Shown one piece after another: positions 17,143 through 27,136 of a stretch of 64,000 bases of DNA. How positions within the stretch are numbered: position 1 is the stretch's first letter; each line of letters opens with the position of its first letter. The position numbers and the translations under genes were made by a program. The DNA lies in contig CANHQT010000003.1 of NCBI GenBank assembly GCA_947463325.1, positions 62,001 through 126,000 on the forward strand. Direction: 5' to 3'. The notes beneath the pieces were generated by a model. The model was not told where the DNA came from, made no database searches, and saw only the letters and a list, made by a program, of their open reading frames with translations. Source of the stretch: Sphingomonadaceae bacterium (GTDB lineage Bacteria; Pseudomonadota; Alphaproteobacteria; Sphingomonadales; Sphingomonadaceae).

Positions 17143-18501
17143 ATGAAACTGCGCTTCACATCGGCCATCGCCGCCTGCGCGCTCGCGCTGTCAGGCTGCG
17201 CGGTATCCTTGCAGTCGCAGGCCATTGCGCCGTCCGCCGGTTCGGCCCAAACCGCCGCGCCATCGGCACAGCGAGCGCTTGAGGATGCCGCCGCGCGCTT
17301 TCTGGCGCTGACGCTGGAGGCCGGCACCTATGAGGGCGATTATGTCGACGCCTATTACGGGCCGCCCGAACTGCGCACCGCTGCGCAAGCCAATCCGCGC
17401 CCGCTGCCCGCCTTGCGTGCGGAAGCCGATGCGCTGGTACGCATGCTCGACAGCAATATCATCCCGGCGCTGACCGATCCGGCACAGCTGGCCCGCGCGC
17501 GCAGCTTGCGGGCGCTGTCGGTCGCAGCCTCGACGCGCCTCAGGATGATCGCCGGCGAGCGACTGCCTTTTGCCGAGGAGGCGCGTGGCCTCTTCGCCAC
17601 CGATCCGCTGTTCAAGCCGCTCACCGACTATGATCCGGTGCTGGCGGGACTTGAGAACCTGCTGCCCGGCGAAGGCACGCTCGCGGAGCGGGTCGATCGG
17701 TTCAATGACCGCTACACCATCCCAGCCGACCGGCTGCGCACCGTGTTCGATGCCGCCATCGCCGAATGCCGCCGCCGCACCGTGGCGCATTACGATCTGC
17801 CCGAGGGCGAGAGCTTCGTGATGGAGTTCGTTACCGACAAGCCATGGTCAGGCTATAACTATTATCTGGGCAATTACCGCAGCCTCATCCAGATCAACAC
17901 CGATCTGCCGATCCGCATCAGCCGCGCGGTCGATCTGGGCTGTCACGAAGGCTATCCCGGCCACCATGTGCTCGGCATCATGACCGAGCGCGAACTGGTG
18001 CGCGCACGCGGATGGCAGGAATTTTCAGTCTATCCGCTCTACAGCCCGACCAGCGTGATCGCCGAGGGCACAGCCAATTACGGCATCGACCTCGCCTTTC
18101 CGGGGCCGGAGCGGCTCGCCTTCGAACGCGACGTGCTTTACCCGCTCGCCGGGCTGGATCCGGCCAGTGCCGAGGCCTTCTGGCGCGTGCAGCAGGCAAC
18201 CGAGGCACTCGGCGGCGCGCGCCTGACCATCGCGAAAATGTATCTCGATGGTGAAATCGATCGCGAACAAGCCATTGCCTTCAGCCAGCGCTACCTGCTG
18301 CTGAGCCGCGCGCGTGCCGAACAATCGGTGCGCTTTACCGACCGCTATCGCGCCTATGTGCTCAACTATGGCTGGGGCAAGGATCTGGTGCGCCGCTACA
18401 TCGAGGCCGGCAATCCCGATGACGCAACGCGCTGGCAACGCATGGAACGGCTCCTGTCCAACCCGACACTCCCCGCCGATCTGGTCGCAGGTGCGCGCTA
18501 A
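17143..18501 (+). CDS. DUF885 family lipoprotein, putative metallohydrolase
   Basis: 452 residues. The N-terminus has a lipoprotein signal with lipobox LSGC (Cys at about 20). The segment DLGCHEGYPGHHVLG provides an HExxxxH-like metal site, and YSPTSVIAEGTANYGIDLAFP supplies the further Glu expected in this DUF885 group, which is related to M3/M32-like metallopeptidases. The ATG at 17143 follows AAGGGAG one base after the nhaA stop, so the two genes may be co-transcribed. Substrate unknown; a periplasmic peptidase role is inferred from family and lipobox. Confidence 0.8.
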   Translation: MKLRFTSAIAACALALSGCAVSLQSQAIAPSAGSAQTAAPSAQRALEDAAARFLALTLEAGTYEGDYVDAYYGPPELRTAAQANPRPLPALRAEADALVRMLDSNIIPALTDPAQLARARSLRALSVAASTRLRMIAGERLPFAEEARGLFATDPLFKPLTDYDPVLAGLENLLPGEGTLAERVDRFNDRYTIPADRLRTVFDAAIAECRRRTVAHYDLPEGESFVMEFVTDKPWSGYNYYLGNYRSLIQINTDLPIRISRAVDLGCHEGYPGHHVLGIMTERELVRARGWQEFSVYPLYSPTSVIAEGTANYGIDLAFPGPERLAFERDVLYPLAGLDPASAEAFWRVQQATEALGGARLTIAKMYLDGEIDREQAIAFSQRYLLLSRARAEQSVRFTDRYRAYVLNYGWGKDLVRRYIEAGNPDDATRWQRMERLLSNPTLPADLVAGAR

Positions 18502-18679
18502 CCAAGGCGGGCGGCGCGCCCTGAAGCCATGAGCGGCGCCCTGAGCGGGCAACCGATTGCAGGAGCATAATGGCTTACCCCGCCCTCTTCCCCTTTGTGG
18601 CATCGCGCGCTAGACCGTCCGGCGGAGGGACGGACGGACAGCGGCCGGTGATGCCGCGTGCACGGAGTTCTCCCTTCTC

Positions 18680-20281
18680 ATGACCGAACAGGCAGCAGCA
18701 CCGCGACGCAGCGGTTTTCTCGACGTGATCGAGCGGGTGGGCAACAAGCTGCCCGAACCGGCGATGATCTTCGTCTGGCTGATCCTGTTCCTGATGCTGC
18801 TCTCCGCGCTGGGGCAATGGCTCGGCTGGTCAGCGAGCCTTGCCTATACCGGCGAGGAAGCGCCGCAGTGGGGCACGCTCGAGAATGGCGTGCTGACCTA
18901 CAGCGCAACCAGCCTGTTTTCCGAAGAAAACATCACCCGGCTGATCACAGAAATGCCGCGCACCTTCACCGGCTTTGCGCCGCTGGGCCTCGTCCTCACG
19001 CTGATCCTCGGCGCAGCGGTGGCGGAGCGGAGCGGCATGTTTTCCGCGCTGATCCGCATCAGCCTGCGCAACGCGCCGCGCGCGATCATGACCCCGATCG
19101 TCGCAGTGATCGGCATGGTTTCGCACCATGCGTCCGATGCCGCCTATGTCGTGTTCATCCCGCTCGCCGCGATCCTCTACGCCAGCGTGGGGCGCCATCC
19201 GCTGGTCGGCCTTGCCGCAGCCTTCGCCGGCGTGTCCGGCGGATTTGCGGGGAACATCACGCCGGGACAGATGGATGTGCTGCTGTTCGGTTTCACGCAG
19301 GAAGCCGCCCGCATCATCGACCCCGCCTGGACGATGAACCCGCTCGGCAACTGGTATTTCATCCTGGCCATCGTCTTCATCTTCACGCCAATCATCTGGT
19401 ACATCACCGATCGCATCATCGAACCCCGGCTCGGCGCCTGGGGCGGTGAATCCGACGAAGAGCTGAAGGCCGAGCTTGCCAAGTCCGAAGTGACCGCCGC
19501 CGAGCGCCGCGGGCTGCGCCATGCCGGCGTGGCTGCGCTGCTGATGGTCGCCGCCTTTACCGCACTCGCGCTCGCACCGGGCTATACCCCCCTGATTGAC
19601 GAGAGCGCCGCCGGGCCGGCGAGTCTCCAGCCCTTTTACGCCGGGCTCGTCGCCGGGTTCTTCCTGCTCTTCCTCATCACGGGCACCGCCTATGGCCGCG
19701 CGGCCGGGACAATCGACGGGGCAAAGGATGTGATCGGCATGATGCAGGAAGGGGTGAAGATGCTCGCCCCCTATCTCGTCTTCGTCTTCTTTGCCGCGCA
19801 TTTCGTGGCGATGTTCAACTGGTCGCGGCTGGGACCGATCTTCGCTATCGACGGTGCACAGGTGCTGCAGGCGATGCAGGTGCCCGCGCCGCTGCTGCTC
19901 GCGGGCGTGCAGCTCGTCTCCTCCTTCCTCGACCTGTTCATCGGGTCGGCCGCAGCCAAGTGGAGCGCGATGGCACCGGTGGTGGTGCCGAAGTTCATGC
20001 TGCTCGGCATCAGCCCGGAAATGACCACCGCGGCATACCGGATGGGTGACAGCTACACCAACATCATGACCCCGCTGATGAGCTATTTCCCGCTGATCCT
20101 CGCCTTTGCGCGGCGCTATGACAAGACGCTGGGGGTGGGATCGCTGCTGGCGCTGATGCTGCCCTATGCGCTGAGCTTCATGGCCGTCGGCCTTGTCATG
20201 ACCATGGGCTGGGTGGCGCTCGACCTGCCGCTCGGGCCGGGGGCGCAGGTGTTTTACCAGCCGCCGGTCGCGGCGCAGTAA
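18680..20281 (+). CDS. AbgT-family transporter
   Basis: 533 residues with more than ten hydrophobic segments. The segments [24 protein letters not shown] (split here from a longer helix), [19 protein letters not shown], the [23 protein letters not shown] loop and [20 protein letters not shown] are hallmarks of AbgT/YdaH. Characterised members take up p-aminobenzoyl-glutamate or export sulfonamides using the proton gradient. It follows the DUF885 lipoprotein by 178 bp with no clear terminator between them. The 178-bp gap contains a CTAG at about 18609 but no promoter I would defend. Confidence 0.9.
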   Translation: MTEQAAAPRRSGFLDVIERVGNKLPEPAMIFVWLILFLMLLSALGQWLGWSASLAYTGEEAPQWGTLENGVLTYSATSLFSEENITRLITEMPRTFTGFAPLGLVLTLILGAAVAERSGMFSALIRISLRNAPRAIMTPIVAVIGMVSHHASDAAYVVFIPLAAILYASVGRHPLVGLAAAFAGVSGGFAGNITPGQMDVLLFGFTQEAARIIDPAWTMNPLGNWYFILAIVFIFTPIIWYITDRIIEPRLGAWGGESDEELKAELAKSEVTAAERRGLRHAGVAALLMVAAFTALALAPGYTPLIDESAAGPASLQPFYAGLVAGFFLLFLITGTAYGRAAGTIDGAKDVIGMMQEGVKMLAPYLVFVFFAAHFVAMFNWSRLGPIFAIDGAQVLQAMQVPAPLLLAGVQLVSSFLDLFIGSAAAKWSAMAPVVVPKFMLLGISPEMTTAAYRMGDSYTNIMTPLMSYFPLILAFARRYDKTLGVGSLLALMLPYALSFMAVGLVMTMGWVALDLPLGPGAQVFYQPPVAAQ

Positions 20282-20304
20282 AGCCAAGGCCCATCCCCCT
20301 CCTC

Positions 20305-20332
20305 TTGCAGCACACGCGGCACGCGCTAGAGC
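20305..20332 (+). promoter_or_regulatory. Promoter-like TTGCAG-N16-TAGAGC before murA
   Basis: TTGCAG (20305-20310) and TAGAGC (20327-20332) are spaced by 16 bp. The -10 candidate ends 7 bp before the ATG at 20340, so transcription would start at or next to the start codon. The bases between are G-rich but too close to the ATG for a standard Shine-Dalgarno. Confidence 0.4.
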
Positions 20333-20339
20333 GGGGGGC

Positions 20340-21623
20340 ATGGATCAAATAGTCATTCGCGGCGGAAAGCCGCTCCGGGGTGCCATTCCGATTTCGGGGG
20401 CAAAAAACAGTGCGCTGACGCTGCTGCCGTGCGCGCTCTTGACCGATGAGCCGTTGACGCTGCGCAACCTGCCCCGGCTCGCGGACATCGACGGGTTCGG
20501 GCATTTGCTCAACCAGCTCGGCTGTTCGACGACCATTGAGGGGTCACGTCCGGAGGATTTCGGGCGGGTGATGACCGCGCGGGCGACGACCGTCACATCG
20601 ACCATGGCGCCCTATGACATCGTTCGTAAGATGCGCGCGTCGATCCTCGTACTCGGGCCGCTGCTGGCGCGCACCGGCGAGGCGACGGTTTCGCTGCCCG
20701 GCGGCTGCGCCATCGGCAACCGGCCGATCGACCTGCACCTGAAGGCCCTCGAAGCCTTCGGCGCGGAGATGGAAATGGCGGCGGGCTATGTGAAGGCGAA
20801 GGCGCCGGGCGGGCGGCTGCCCGGGGGCAAGATCCACTTCCCCGTCGTCTCGGTGGGCGCGACCGAAAATGCGCTGATGGCGGCGAGCCGCGCCAAGGGC
20901 ACCTGCGTCATCGGCAATGCCGCGCGCGAGCCCGAGATCGTCGACCTGTGCAACTGCCTCGTCGCGATGGGCGCGAAGATCGACGGCATCGGCACCGAAA
21001 CCCTGACCATCGAAGGCGTCGACCGGCTGCACGGCGCGACCTATCGGGTGATGGCCGACCGCATCGAGGCGGGCAGCTATGCCTGCGCGGTGATGGCAAC
21101 GGGCGGTGAGGTCGACCTGATCGGTGCCAATGCCGCAGAGATGGCAGCGACCATTGAGGCGCTCGAGGAAGCCGGCGCGAAAGTCGAGGTGCATGGCGAA
21201 GGCATCAGGGTGGCGCATGAGGGACGACCTAGGGGCATCACCCTGTCGACCGCGCCTTACCCCGGCTTTGCCACCGACATGCAGGCGCAGTTCATGGCGA
21301 TGCTGTGCCTCGCTGACGGGACCAGCGTGCTGACCGAAACGATCTTCGAAAACCGCTACATGCACGTGCCCGAGCTGGCGCGCATGGGTGCTGACATCAC
21401 GGTCAAGGGCCGCAGCGCAGTGGTGCGCGGCGTGGCGGGGCTGAGCGGCGCATCGGTTATGGCAACTGATCTTCGCGCATCGATGAGCCTCATCATCGCG
21501 GGGCTGGCGGCACAGGGCGAGACGCAGGTGAGCCGCGTCTATCACCTCGACCGCGGATATGAACGGCTCGAGGAAAAGCTCGCGGCAGTCGGCGCGGACA
21601 TCGAGCGGGTGAGCGCGGGGTAA
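20340..21623 (+). CDS. murA: UDP-N-acetylglucosamine 1-carboxyvinyltransferase
   Basis: 427 residues, close to the usual 418-430. The segments [37 protein letters not shown] (Cys at about 123, equivalent to E. coli Cys115, the fosfomycin target), [10 protein letters not shown] and [26 protein letters not shown] are diagnostic (each read in part). It transfers enolpyruvate from PEP to UDP-GlcNAc, the first committed step of peptidoglycan synthesis, in the cytoplasm. It has an intact Cys, so it should be fosfomycin-sensitive. The downstream flavoprotein gene starts 4 bp after its stop. Confidence 0.97.
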   Translation: MDQIVIRGGKPLRGAIPISGAKNSALTLLPCALLTDEPLTLRNLPRLADIDGFGHLLNQLGCSTTIEGSRPEDFGRVMTARATTVTSTMAPYDIVRKMRASILVLGPLLARTGEATVSLPGGCAIGNRPIDLHLKALEAFGAEMEMAAGYVKAKAPGGRLPGGKIHFPVVSVGATENALMAASRAKGTCVIGNAAREPEIVDLCNCLVAMGAKIDGIGTETLTIEGVDRLHGATYRVMADRIEAGSYACAVMATGGEVDLIGANAAEMAATIEALEEAGAKVEVHGEGIRVAHEGRPRGITLSTAPYPGFATDMQAQFMAMLCLADGTSVLTETIFENRYMHVPELARMGADITVKGRSAVVRGVAGLSGASVMATDLRASMSLIIAGLAAQGETQVSRVYHLDRGYERLEEKLAAVGADIERVSAG

Positions 21624-21627
21624 TCCC

Positions 21628-22869
21628 ATGGACCAGTTCGACACGCTGATCGTCGGCGGCGGGCATGCGGGCGCTCAAGCCGCCATCGCGCTGCGCCAGG
21701 GCGGCTATACGGCGAGCATCGCCATCCTCGGCGAGGAAGCCGAACTGCCCTATGAGCGGCCGCCGCTGTCCAAGGATTATCTCTCCGGTGACAAGCCGTG
21801 GGAACGGATGCTGATCCGCCCTGCTGCCTTCTGGGCGGAGCGCGACGTGGCGCTGCTCGGCGGACAGCGGGTGGTGGCAGTGGATGCAGGCGCCCACAGT
21901 GTGACCACGGCGGACGGCACGACCATCGGCTATGCCAACCTCGTCTGGGCGGCGGGCGGAACGCCGCGGCGGCTCTCCTGCGAAGGCGGCGATCTGGCTG
22001 GCGTCCATGTCATCCGCAACCGGGCAGACATCGAAGGCGTCATTGCCGAACTGGACAATGCGGCGCGGGTGGTCGTGATCGGCGGCGGCTATATCGGGCT
22101 GGAGGCAGCGGCAGTGCTGACCAAGCTCGGCAAGGCGGTGACGCTGGTCGAGGCGCTTGACCGTGTGCTGGCGCGGGTGGCTGGCGAGGCGCTGTCGCGC
22201 TTTGTCGAAAACGAGCATCGCGCGCATGGCGTGGAATTGCTGCTCGGCGCGGGCGTAGAGGCGATCATCGGCGAAGGCGAGCGCGCCTGTGCAGTGCGCC
22301 TGACCGACGGAAGAGAGCTGCCTGCCGACATGGTGATTGTCGGCATCGGCATCGTTCCGGAAGTTGAGCCACTGCTCGGCGCGGGGGCAACGGGGGCAGG
22401 CGGCGGCGTGCTGGTCGATGCGCATTGCCGCACCACCCTCCCCGACATATTCGCCATCGGCGACTGTGCGGCGCAGGCGACCCGCTTCATGCCGGGCAGA
22501 GCCGTCACGCGCATCGAATCGGTGCAAAATGCCAATGACCAGGCGAACACGGCAGCACGCGCCATTCTCGGCGAGCCGCGCGACCATGGGGCGACGCCCT
22601 GGTTCTGGTCGAACCAATATGACCTGAAGCTCCAGTCGGTCGGACTATCCACCGGGCATGACGCGGCGGTGGTACGCGGCGACCCCGCCACGCGGAGCTT
22701 TTCAATCCTCTATCTGCGCGAAGGCCGCGTTGTGGCGCTCGATTGCATCAACATGGTCCGCGATTATGCGCAGGGGCGAAAGCTGGTCGAGGAAGGAACA
22801 ATGGCCGATCCCGCGCAGCTCGCCGACACGGACATTCCTCTCAAGGAACTGGCGGCGCCCGCAGCCTGA
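21628..22869 (+). CDS. FAD-dependent NAD(P)H:ferredoxin/rubredoxin reductase-like oxidoreductase
   Basis: 413 residues. N-terminal FAD motif IVGGGHAGAQAAIALRQ, LPYERPPLSKDYLSG typical of ferredoxin reductases of the CamA/ThcD/BphA4 group, second dinucleotide motif VVIGGGYIGLEAAAVL, and DIFAIGDCAAQ for FAD. The C-terminal NQYDLKLQSVGLS is the reductase dimerisation-like domain. It passes electrons from NAD(P)H to a [2Fe-2S] ferredoxin, usually for a P450 or dioxygenase, but no such partner lies in the window. Only 4 bp follow murA, yet functions are unrelated, so co-transcription is probably incidental. Confidence 0.88.
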   Translation: MDQFDTLIVGGGHAGAQAAIALRQGGYTASIAILGEEAELPYERPPLSKDYLSGDKPWERMLIRPAAFWAERDVALLGGQRVVAVDAGAHSVTTADGTTIGYANLVWAAGGTPRRLSCEGGDLAGVHVIRNRADIEGVIAELDNAARVVVIGGGYIGLEAAAVLTKLGKAVTLVEALDRVLARVAGEALSRFVENEHRAHGVELLLGAGVEAIIGEGERACAVRLTDGRELPADMVIVGIGIVPEVEPLLGAGATGAGGGVLVDAHCRTTLPDIFAIGDCAAQATRFMPGRAVTRIESVQNANDQANTAARAILGEPRDHGATPWFWSNQYDLKLQSVGLSTGHDAAVVRGDPATRSFSILYLREGRVVALDCINMVRDYAQGRKLVEEGTMADPAQLADTDIPLKELAAPAA

Positions 22870-22884
22870 CAATCCGGCAAAGCA

Positions 22885-22920
22885 AAAGGCCCGGCGGATC
22901 ACTCCGCCGGGCCTTTGTTT
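22885..22920. terminator. Bidirectional intrinsic terminator
   Basis: A 14-bp perfect stem (22885-22898 with 22903-22916) has a 4-nt loop TCAC, an A-run on one side and a T-run on the other, so it can stop both the rightward flavoprotein transcript and the leftward Bax-inhibitor-like transcript. Confidence 0.9.
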
Positions 22921-22940
22921 TGTCTGCTTGTATCCCGCGA

Positions 22941-23681
22941 TTATTCGCGGTTGCCGATGATGCTCAGCAGGAACTGGAACATGTTCACGAAGTCGAGATA
23001 GAGCGACAGCGCGCCCATGATCACGGCCTTGCCCATGAATTCCGTGCCGGCCACCTGACAATAGGTGTTCTTGATCATCTGCGTGTCATAGGCGGTGAGG
23101 CCTGCGAACACGAGCACGCCGAGGATGCTGATGACCAGCCCCATCGCGCCCGACTGGAACACGAAGGCATTGAGCAGCATCGCGATGAGGATGCCGATCA
23201 CGCCCATGATCAGGAAGGTGCCGAACCCTGACAGATTGCGCTTCGTGGTATAGCCGAACAGGCTAAGGCCAGCGAACGCCGCGGTGGTCGCGAAGAAGGC
23301 TTCGGCGATCGACGCGCCGGTGAAGCGCAAGAAGATGGTCGACATGGAAAGACCCATGACGACCGCGAAGGTCCAGAAAATGGCCTGTGCCGCGCCCGTC
23401 GACAGCCGGTTGATGCCGAAGCTGAGAACCAGGATGAAGCCGAGCGGCGCCAGTGCCACAACCCACATCAGCGGGCTGCCCATCAACTGCGCGGCTGGCG
23501 AGGATGCGCCACCCTGCGAGAAGAGCATGGCAACGATGCCGGTGAGCAGCACCGCCGAGGCCATATAATTGTAGACCTTGAGCATGTAGGACCGCAGGCC
23601 CGCATCGGTGGCGGAATCGACGGGAACCGTCGTGCCCGTGAACACCGTGGTCTGGCCGCGAGGGTCTGACCAGTTCGCCAT
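22941..23681 (-). CDS. Bax inhibitor-1/YccA family membrane protein
   Basis: 246 residues with seven hydrophobic segments. YMASAVLLTGIVAML, FSMST-like helices, AYDTQMIKNTYCQVAG and ALSLYLDFVNMFQFLL are characteristic of the YbhL/YccA/TMBIM family; the C-terminal Asp residues form the pH-sensing pair in BsYetJ. These proteins act as pH-dependent calcium leak channels or FtsH modulators in other organisms. GGAG lies 9 nt before the ATG at 23681; earlier in-frame starts at 23696 and 23744 lack such a site. Divergent from thpR. Confidence 0.9.
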   Translation of the reverse strand: MANWSDPRGQTTVFTGTTVPVDSATDAGLRSYMLKVYNYMASAVLLTGIVAMLFSQGGASSPAAQLMGSPLMWVVALAPLGFILVLSFGINRLSTGAAQAIFWTFAVVMGLSMSTIFLRFTGASIAEAFFATTAAFAGLSLFGYTTKRNLSGFGTFLIMGVIGILIAMLLNAFVFQSGAMGLVISILGVLVFAGLTAYDTQMIKNTYCQVAGTEFMGKAVIMGALSLYLDFVNMFQFLLSIIGNRE

Positions 23682-23823
23682 GTAATGTTTCTCCATCGTC
23701 ACGCCCGCCACCATAAGCGGGCCTAGACGTGAATATCGGAGCAATCCGGTCCCGTTTCAAGCAAAACCGGACATGCGGCCGCAACAGGTGGTTGGATCAT
23801 CCTGAAACGGCTACATCGCGCAT

Positions 23824-24357
23824 ATGGTCCGCCTGTTCGCCGGTCTCCTCCCCTCCGCCGCAACGCGCAGCCTGCTGCTTGGCCGGATGCACGGTGTGGC
23901 GGGTGCGCGCTGGCAAAGCGATGCACAGCTTCATCTGACGCTCGCCTTCATCGGCGAGGTTAGCGAGCGGACTGCCGAGGCGGTGGACGCCGCCCTGTCG
24001 ACCATCAGCGCACCGCGCCTTTCCTATCAGGTGCAAGGTGTCGGCAGTTTCACCCGCAAGGATCGGCCGCACAGCCTGTGGGCGGGAATAGTCGCGGCAG
24101 CGCCAGTCACCGCTCTTGCAACGAAAGTGGAAACGGCGTGCCGCAAGGCAGGCGCGGACATTCAACGGCGGGCATTCGTGCCACACATCACCCTCGCGCG
24201 GCTCAATGCAGCTTCCGGGCCGATCGAGGATTTTCTCAGTGCCAACAACGCGCTCAGCGGGCCCGGCGAGCTGGCCGATGCGGTCATCCTGTTCGAAAGC
24301 AGGCTGGGCCGCGAAGGATCAACCTATCACGAGCTGGCGCGCTACCCGCTGTTTTGA
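23824..24357 (+). CDS. thpR: RNA 2',3'-cyclic phosphodiesterase (2H family)
   Basis: 177 residues. Two HxTx motifs, HLTLAF near residue 39 and HITLAR near residue 119, define the 2H phosphoesterase superfamily; the N-terminal RLFAGLLPS and length fit ThpR/LigT. It hydrolyses 2',3'-cyclic phosphates in RNA and can ligate tRNA halves in vitro. No clear Shine-Dalgarno precedes the ATG. It overlaps the convergent phosphatase gene by 16 bp tail to tail. Confidence 0.92.
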   Translation: MVRLFAGLLPSAATRSLLLGRMHGVAGARWQSDAQLHLTLAFIGEVSERTAEAVDAALSTISAPRLSYQVQGVGSFTRKDRPHSLWAGIVAAAPVTALATKVETACRKAGADIQRRAFVPHITLARLNAASGPIEDFLSANNALSGPGELADAVILFESRLGREGSTYHELARYPLF

Positions 24358-24827
24358 AGCAGACGCCAGCGTGCCGCGAGCGCGGCGGTGCCCGCACTCA
24401 CATCCGCCCAAGTCTCGGCAAAGCCGGCGGCAGCGCCATAGTAAGGATCGAACACATCTTCGCCTTCGCGCCCCGACACATGATCGAGCAGCAAAGAAAG
24501 ATTGGCCCGTGCAGTCGGAGGGCGCAGGCGCTGAAGATCGCTCCGGTTGGAGGTGTCGAGCGCAATGATGTGATCAAAGCGCAGGAAATCGGCCTTATCC
24601 ACTTGCCGCGCGCGATAATGGCCGATGTCATGGCCATGCCGCGCGGCTTCCGCTCGCGTGCGGGGATCGGGCGGGCGGCCGACGTGCCAGTCTCCCGTTC
24701 CAGCCGAATCGATATGCAGATCAAGCCCCGCCTCGGCGGCAGCAAGCCGCATCGCCAGTTCCGCCAGCGGCGACCGGCAGATGTTTCCAAGGCATACAAA
24801 CAGCACGGATCCGTCGCGTCCATCCAC
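24342..24827 (-). CDS. Low-molecular-weight protein-tyrosine-phosphatase
   Basis: 161 residues. The P-loop VLFVCLGNICRSP contains Cys12 and Arg18 of the CX5R active site, and VFDPYYG near the C-terminus supplies the general-acid Asp with the DPYY motif. This is the Wzb/YfkJ-like fold, which dephosphorylates tyrosine or arginine residues, often in polysaccharide control. No tyrosine kinase is next to it, although a UDP-glucose dehydrogenase and a polysaccharide-type GT2 gene lie within 10 kb. Divergent from the MFS transporter. Confidence 0.93.
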   Translation of the reverse strand: MDGRDGSVLFVCLGNICRSPLAELAMRLAAAEAGLDLHIDSAGTGDWHVGRPPDPRTRAEAARHGHDIGHYRARQVDKADFLRFDHIIALDTSNRSDLQRLRPPTARANLSLLLDHVSGREGEDVFDPYYGAAAGFAETWADVSAGTAALAARWRLLQNSG

Positions 24828-24877
24828 GGCGGCTCTCTCCTCTTTCCCCCTCCGCGCAAATCGAATGACAATTCATG

Positions 24878-24905
24878 TTGCGCGTCCCTGCCCGTCTGCT
24901 AGCCC
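24878..24905 (+). promoter_or_regulatory. Promoter-like TTGCGC-N16-TAGCCC before MFS gene
   Basis: TTGCGC (24878-24883) and TAGCCC (24900-24905) are 16 bp apart in the divergent gap. Transcription from here would leave a leader of about 36 nt with the AAGGGGAG ribosome site of the MFS gene. Confidence 0.4.
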
Positions 24906-24947
24906 TTTGCGTCTAAAGCGGCAACGGACGCTAAAGGGGAGCATAAG

Positions 24948-26519
24948 GTGACAAGCGAAGCAGCAACCGGAGATGGAACCACCACGACCCCGGCCGAGGC
25001 GCCCAAGGCGAACGGTTACAGCTGGTACGTGCTGGGCGTGCTTGTCATCGTCTACATCCTGAACTTCATTGACCGGCAGATCGTCTCGATCCTCGCAGTC
25101 GACATCAAACGCGACCTTGGGCTGACGGATGCCGACATGGGCTTTCTCGGCGGCGCCGCCTTCGGTGTTTTCTATGCGCTGTTCGGGATCCCATTGGGGC
25201 GGCTGGCTGACAATTGGAGCCGCACCAAGCTGCTCGCCATCGGCCTCGCGCTCTGGTCATCGATGACCGCATTGTCGGGCTTTGCCAAAAACCAGCTCGC
25301 TCTCAGCCTGGCGCGTATGGGTGTAGGCATCGGCGAAGCGACCGCGAGCCCGACCGCTTACAGCCTCATCTCCGACTATTTCCCCAAGCACCAGCGTGCC
25401 ACTGCGCTCGCCATCTATTCCTCCGGCCTCTACATCGGCGGCGGCGTATCGCTGTTCATCGGCGCCTGGATCGTAGAGGCTTGGAACGCCGCCTATCCGG
25501 GCGGCGGGCCGATGGGTCTGGTCGGCTGGCAAGCAGCGTTCCTCGCAGTCGGCCTGCCCGGCCTGCTCGTCGCGCTCTGGGTGGCGAGCCTGCGCGAACC
25601 CCAGCGCGGTGTGATGGACGGGACGCCGACCCACGGTTCGGCCACGCCCTTTGCCGATTTCGTCCAGGACCTTTCGACCATCGTGCCGCCCTTCACGCTG
25701 ATCGGTGCATGGCAGCGCGGTCCTGCGGCGTTCGTAATCAATATTGCCGCAGCGGCGATCATCGGCGCCATCGCCTATGGCATGATCCTCTATACCAAAA
25801 ATCTGCCGCAATGGTCGGCCGTCGGTGTCGGTTTCTACGCCGTCTTTTCCTGGGCGGGCACGCTGCGCGCGCGTGACCCGGCAACCTATCGCCTGATCTG
25901 GGGCACGCCGGCGTTCGTCTGCACCACCGTCGGCTATGGCATGGTCGCTCTCACCGCCTATGCGCTTGCTTTCTGGTCGGCGCCCTATGCTGAAACCGTG
26001 CTCGGTCTGCCCAAGAAGGAACTCGCCTTCTATCTGGGTGCGACCGGCGCCCTGTCAGGTTTCTTGGGCGTGATCATCGGCGGCCGCATGGCTGATAAGC
26101 TACGCGCCCGCAATCCGGCTGGGCGCATTCTCGTCATCCTGTTCGGCGTGGTTGCGCCGGTGATCCCGATCTGGATCGGTTTCACCACCGAAGATGCAAC
26201 GATGTTCTACGTCATGAACTTCCTTGCCGGCCTGTTCGGCGCCACGGCGCTCGGTGCGGCGGCGGCGACGACGCAGGATCTGGTGCTGCCGAGCATGCGC
26301 GGCACGGCGACGGCCGCCTTCTTCCTTGGCACCACGCTGATCGGCCTTGCCTTCGGCCCCTATATGGTCGGGCAGATTTCGACCTTCACCGGTGATCTGC
26401 GCATTGGCATGCTGTCGCTCATTGCGGTGGCGCCGATTGCCTTTGTGCTGCTGCTCTATTCCTACCGTATAGTCCCGGCAGCCGAGGCAACCGTCGCGGA
26501 GCGCGCTGCCTCGGCTTGA
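24948..26519 (+). CDS. MFS transporter (spinster/sugar-phosphate-like)
   Basis: 523 residues starting at GTG, chosen because AAGGGGAGC lies 7 nt upstream. The first helix (VLVIVYILNFIDRQIVSIL) and the inter-helix motif GRLADNWSRTKLL are standard for MFS group members near spinster-like and hexuronate transporters. Twelve or more helices are present with a longer-than-usual central loop, including an extra hydrophobic pair (about residues 260-305), which explains the length above 450. Substrate not predictable. Its stop lies 11 bp from the end of the convergent sodC-like gene. Confidence 0.88.
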   Translation: MTSEAATGDGTTTTPAEAPKANGYSWYVLGVLVIVYILNFIDRQIVSILAVDIKRDLGLTDADMGFLGGAAFGVFYALFGIPLGRLADNWSRTKLLAIGLALWSSMTALSGFAKNQLALSLARMGVGIGEATASPTAYSLISDYFPKHQRATALAIYSSGLYIGGGVSLFIGAWIVEAWNAAYPGGGPMGLVGWQAAFLAVGLPGLLVALWVASLREPQRGVMDGTPTHGSATPFADFVQDLSTIVPPFTLIGAWQRGPAAFVINIAAAAIIGAIAYGMILYTKNLPQWSAVGVGFYAVFSWAGTLRARDPATYRLIWGTPAFVCTTVGYGMVALTAYALAFWSAPYAETVLGLPKKELAFYLGATGALSGFLGVIIGGRMADKLRARNPAGRILVILFGVVAPVIPIWIGFTTEDATMFYVMNFLAGLFGATALGAAAATTQDLVLPSMRGTATAAFFLGTTLIGLAFGPYMVGQISTFTGDLRIGMLSLIAVAPIAFVLLLYSYRIVPAAEATVAERAASA

Positions 26520-26528
26520 GAGGCAGCC
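26506..26528. terminator. Hairpin at convergent gene ends
   Basis: GCTGCCTC and GAGGCAGC form an 8-bp perfect stem around GGCTTGA, covering the MFS stop codon and nearly reaching the sodC-like stop. It lacks a T-run, so an intrinsic terminator is doubtful; it may be a processing or stability hairpin. Confidence 0.3.
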
Positions 26529-26530
26529 GC

Positions 26531-27058
26531 TCAGTGCGGAGTGAAGACGGCGCAGGCCTGACGGTCACCGCTGTTGCCGGTGGGATCGGTCAGCTCGTCA
26601 TCCGGACGGGCATGGATGATGAGCGATGCGCCATCCATGTCGAGCAGGCCACCCTCACCCGTCAGCGCGCCCGCAAGGGTGGCGTTGAGCCGGCCAATGC
26701 CATCAGCACCCACCACGAGGTTGGGCAGGTCGCCATGATGGCTGCCCTGCGGATTGAGGCGGCCGTGCTGGCGCATTGATGGGTTCCAGTGCGGACCGGC
26801 AGTGGTGAAATTGGGACCATCGCAGCGCCCCACCGCATGGACATGGATGCCATAGGCGCCAGGTGCCATACCAGCCACATTCACCGTGATCGCAAGGCCG
26901 TTGGCCGACTGTGTGATGCTGGCCGCACCAAGCACTGTTCCATTGGCCCGCGCGATCTGGCCGGTTGCGACCGGCACCGGACCGCCGCCATGCATCGTCG
27001 TGCAGGCAGACAAGATGGGAAGCGCGACAAGCGCAGGCAAAGCGAGACGGCGGAGCAT
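26531..27058 (-). CDS. sodC: Cu/Zn superoxide dismutase, lipoprotein
   Basis: 175 residues. A lipobox LSAC ends the signal peptide at about residue 19. The copper and zinc ligands are in place: GIHVHAVGRC, TAGPHWNP, HHGDLPNL and the C-terminal IIHARPDDELTDPTGNSG, with Cys residues in GRC and QAC for the conserved disulfide. It removes superoxide in the periplasm. The ATG at 27058 follows AAGGAGG closely; an in-frame ATG at 27073 lacks a site. The anchor implies an outer- or inner-membrane location. Confidence 0.93.
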   Translation of the reverse strand: MLRRLALPALVALPILSACTTMHGGGPVPVATGQIARANGTVLGAASITQSANGLAITVNVAGMAPGAYGIHVHAVGRCDGPNFTTAGPHWNPSMRQHGRLNPQGSHHGDLPNLVVGADGIGRLNATLAGALTGEGGLLDMDGASLIIHARPDDELTDPTGNSGDRQACAVFTPH

Positions 27059-27136
27059 AGGAGCCTCCTTCAAGGGATCGATAGGGCGTGACCGGTCAAT
27101 AACCGACCCATGCCACCGGTTCCATAGCCCGCGATT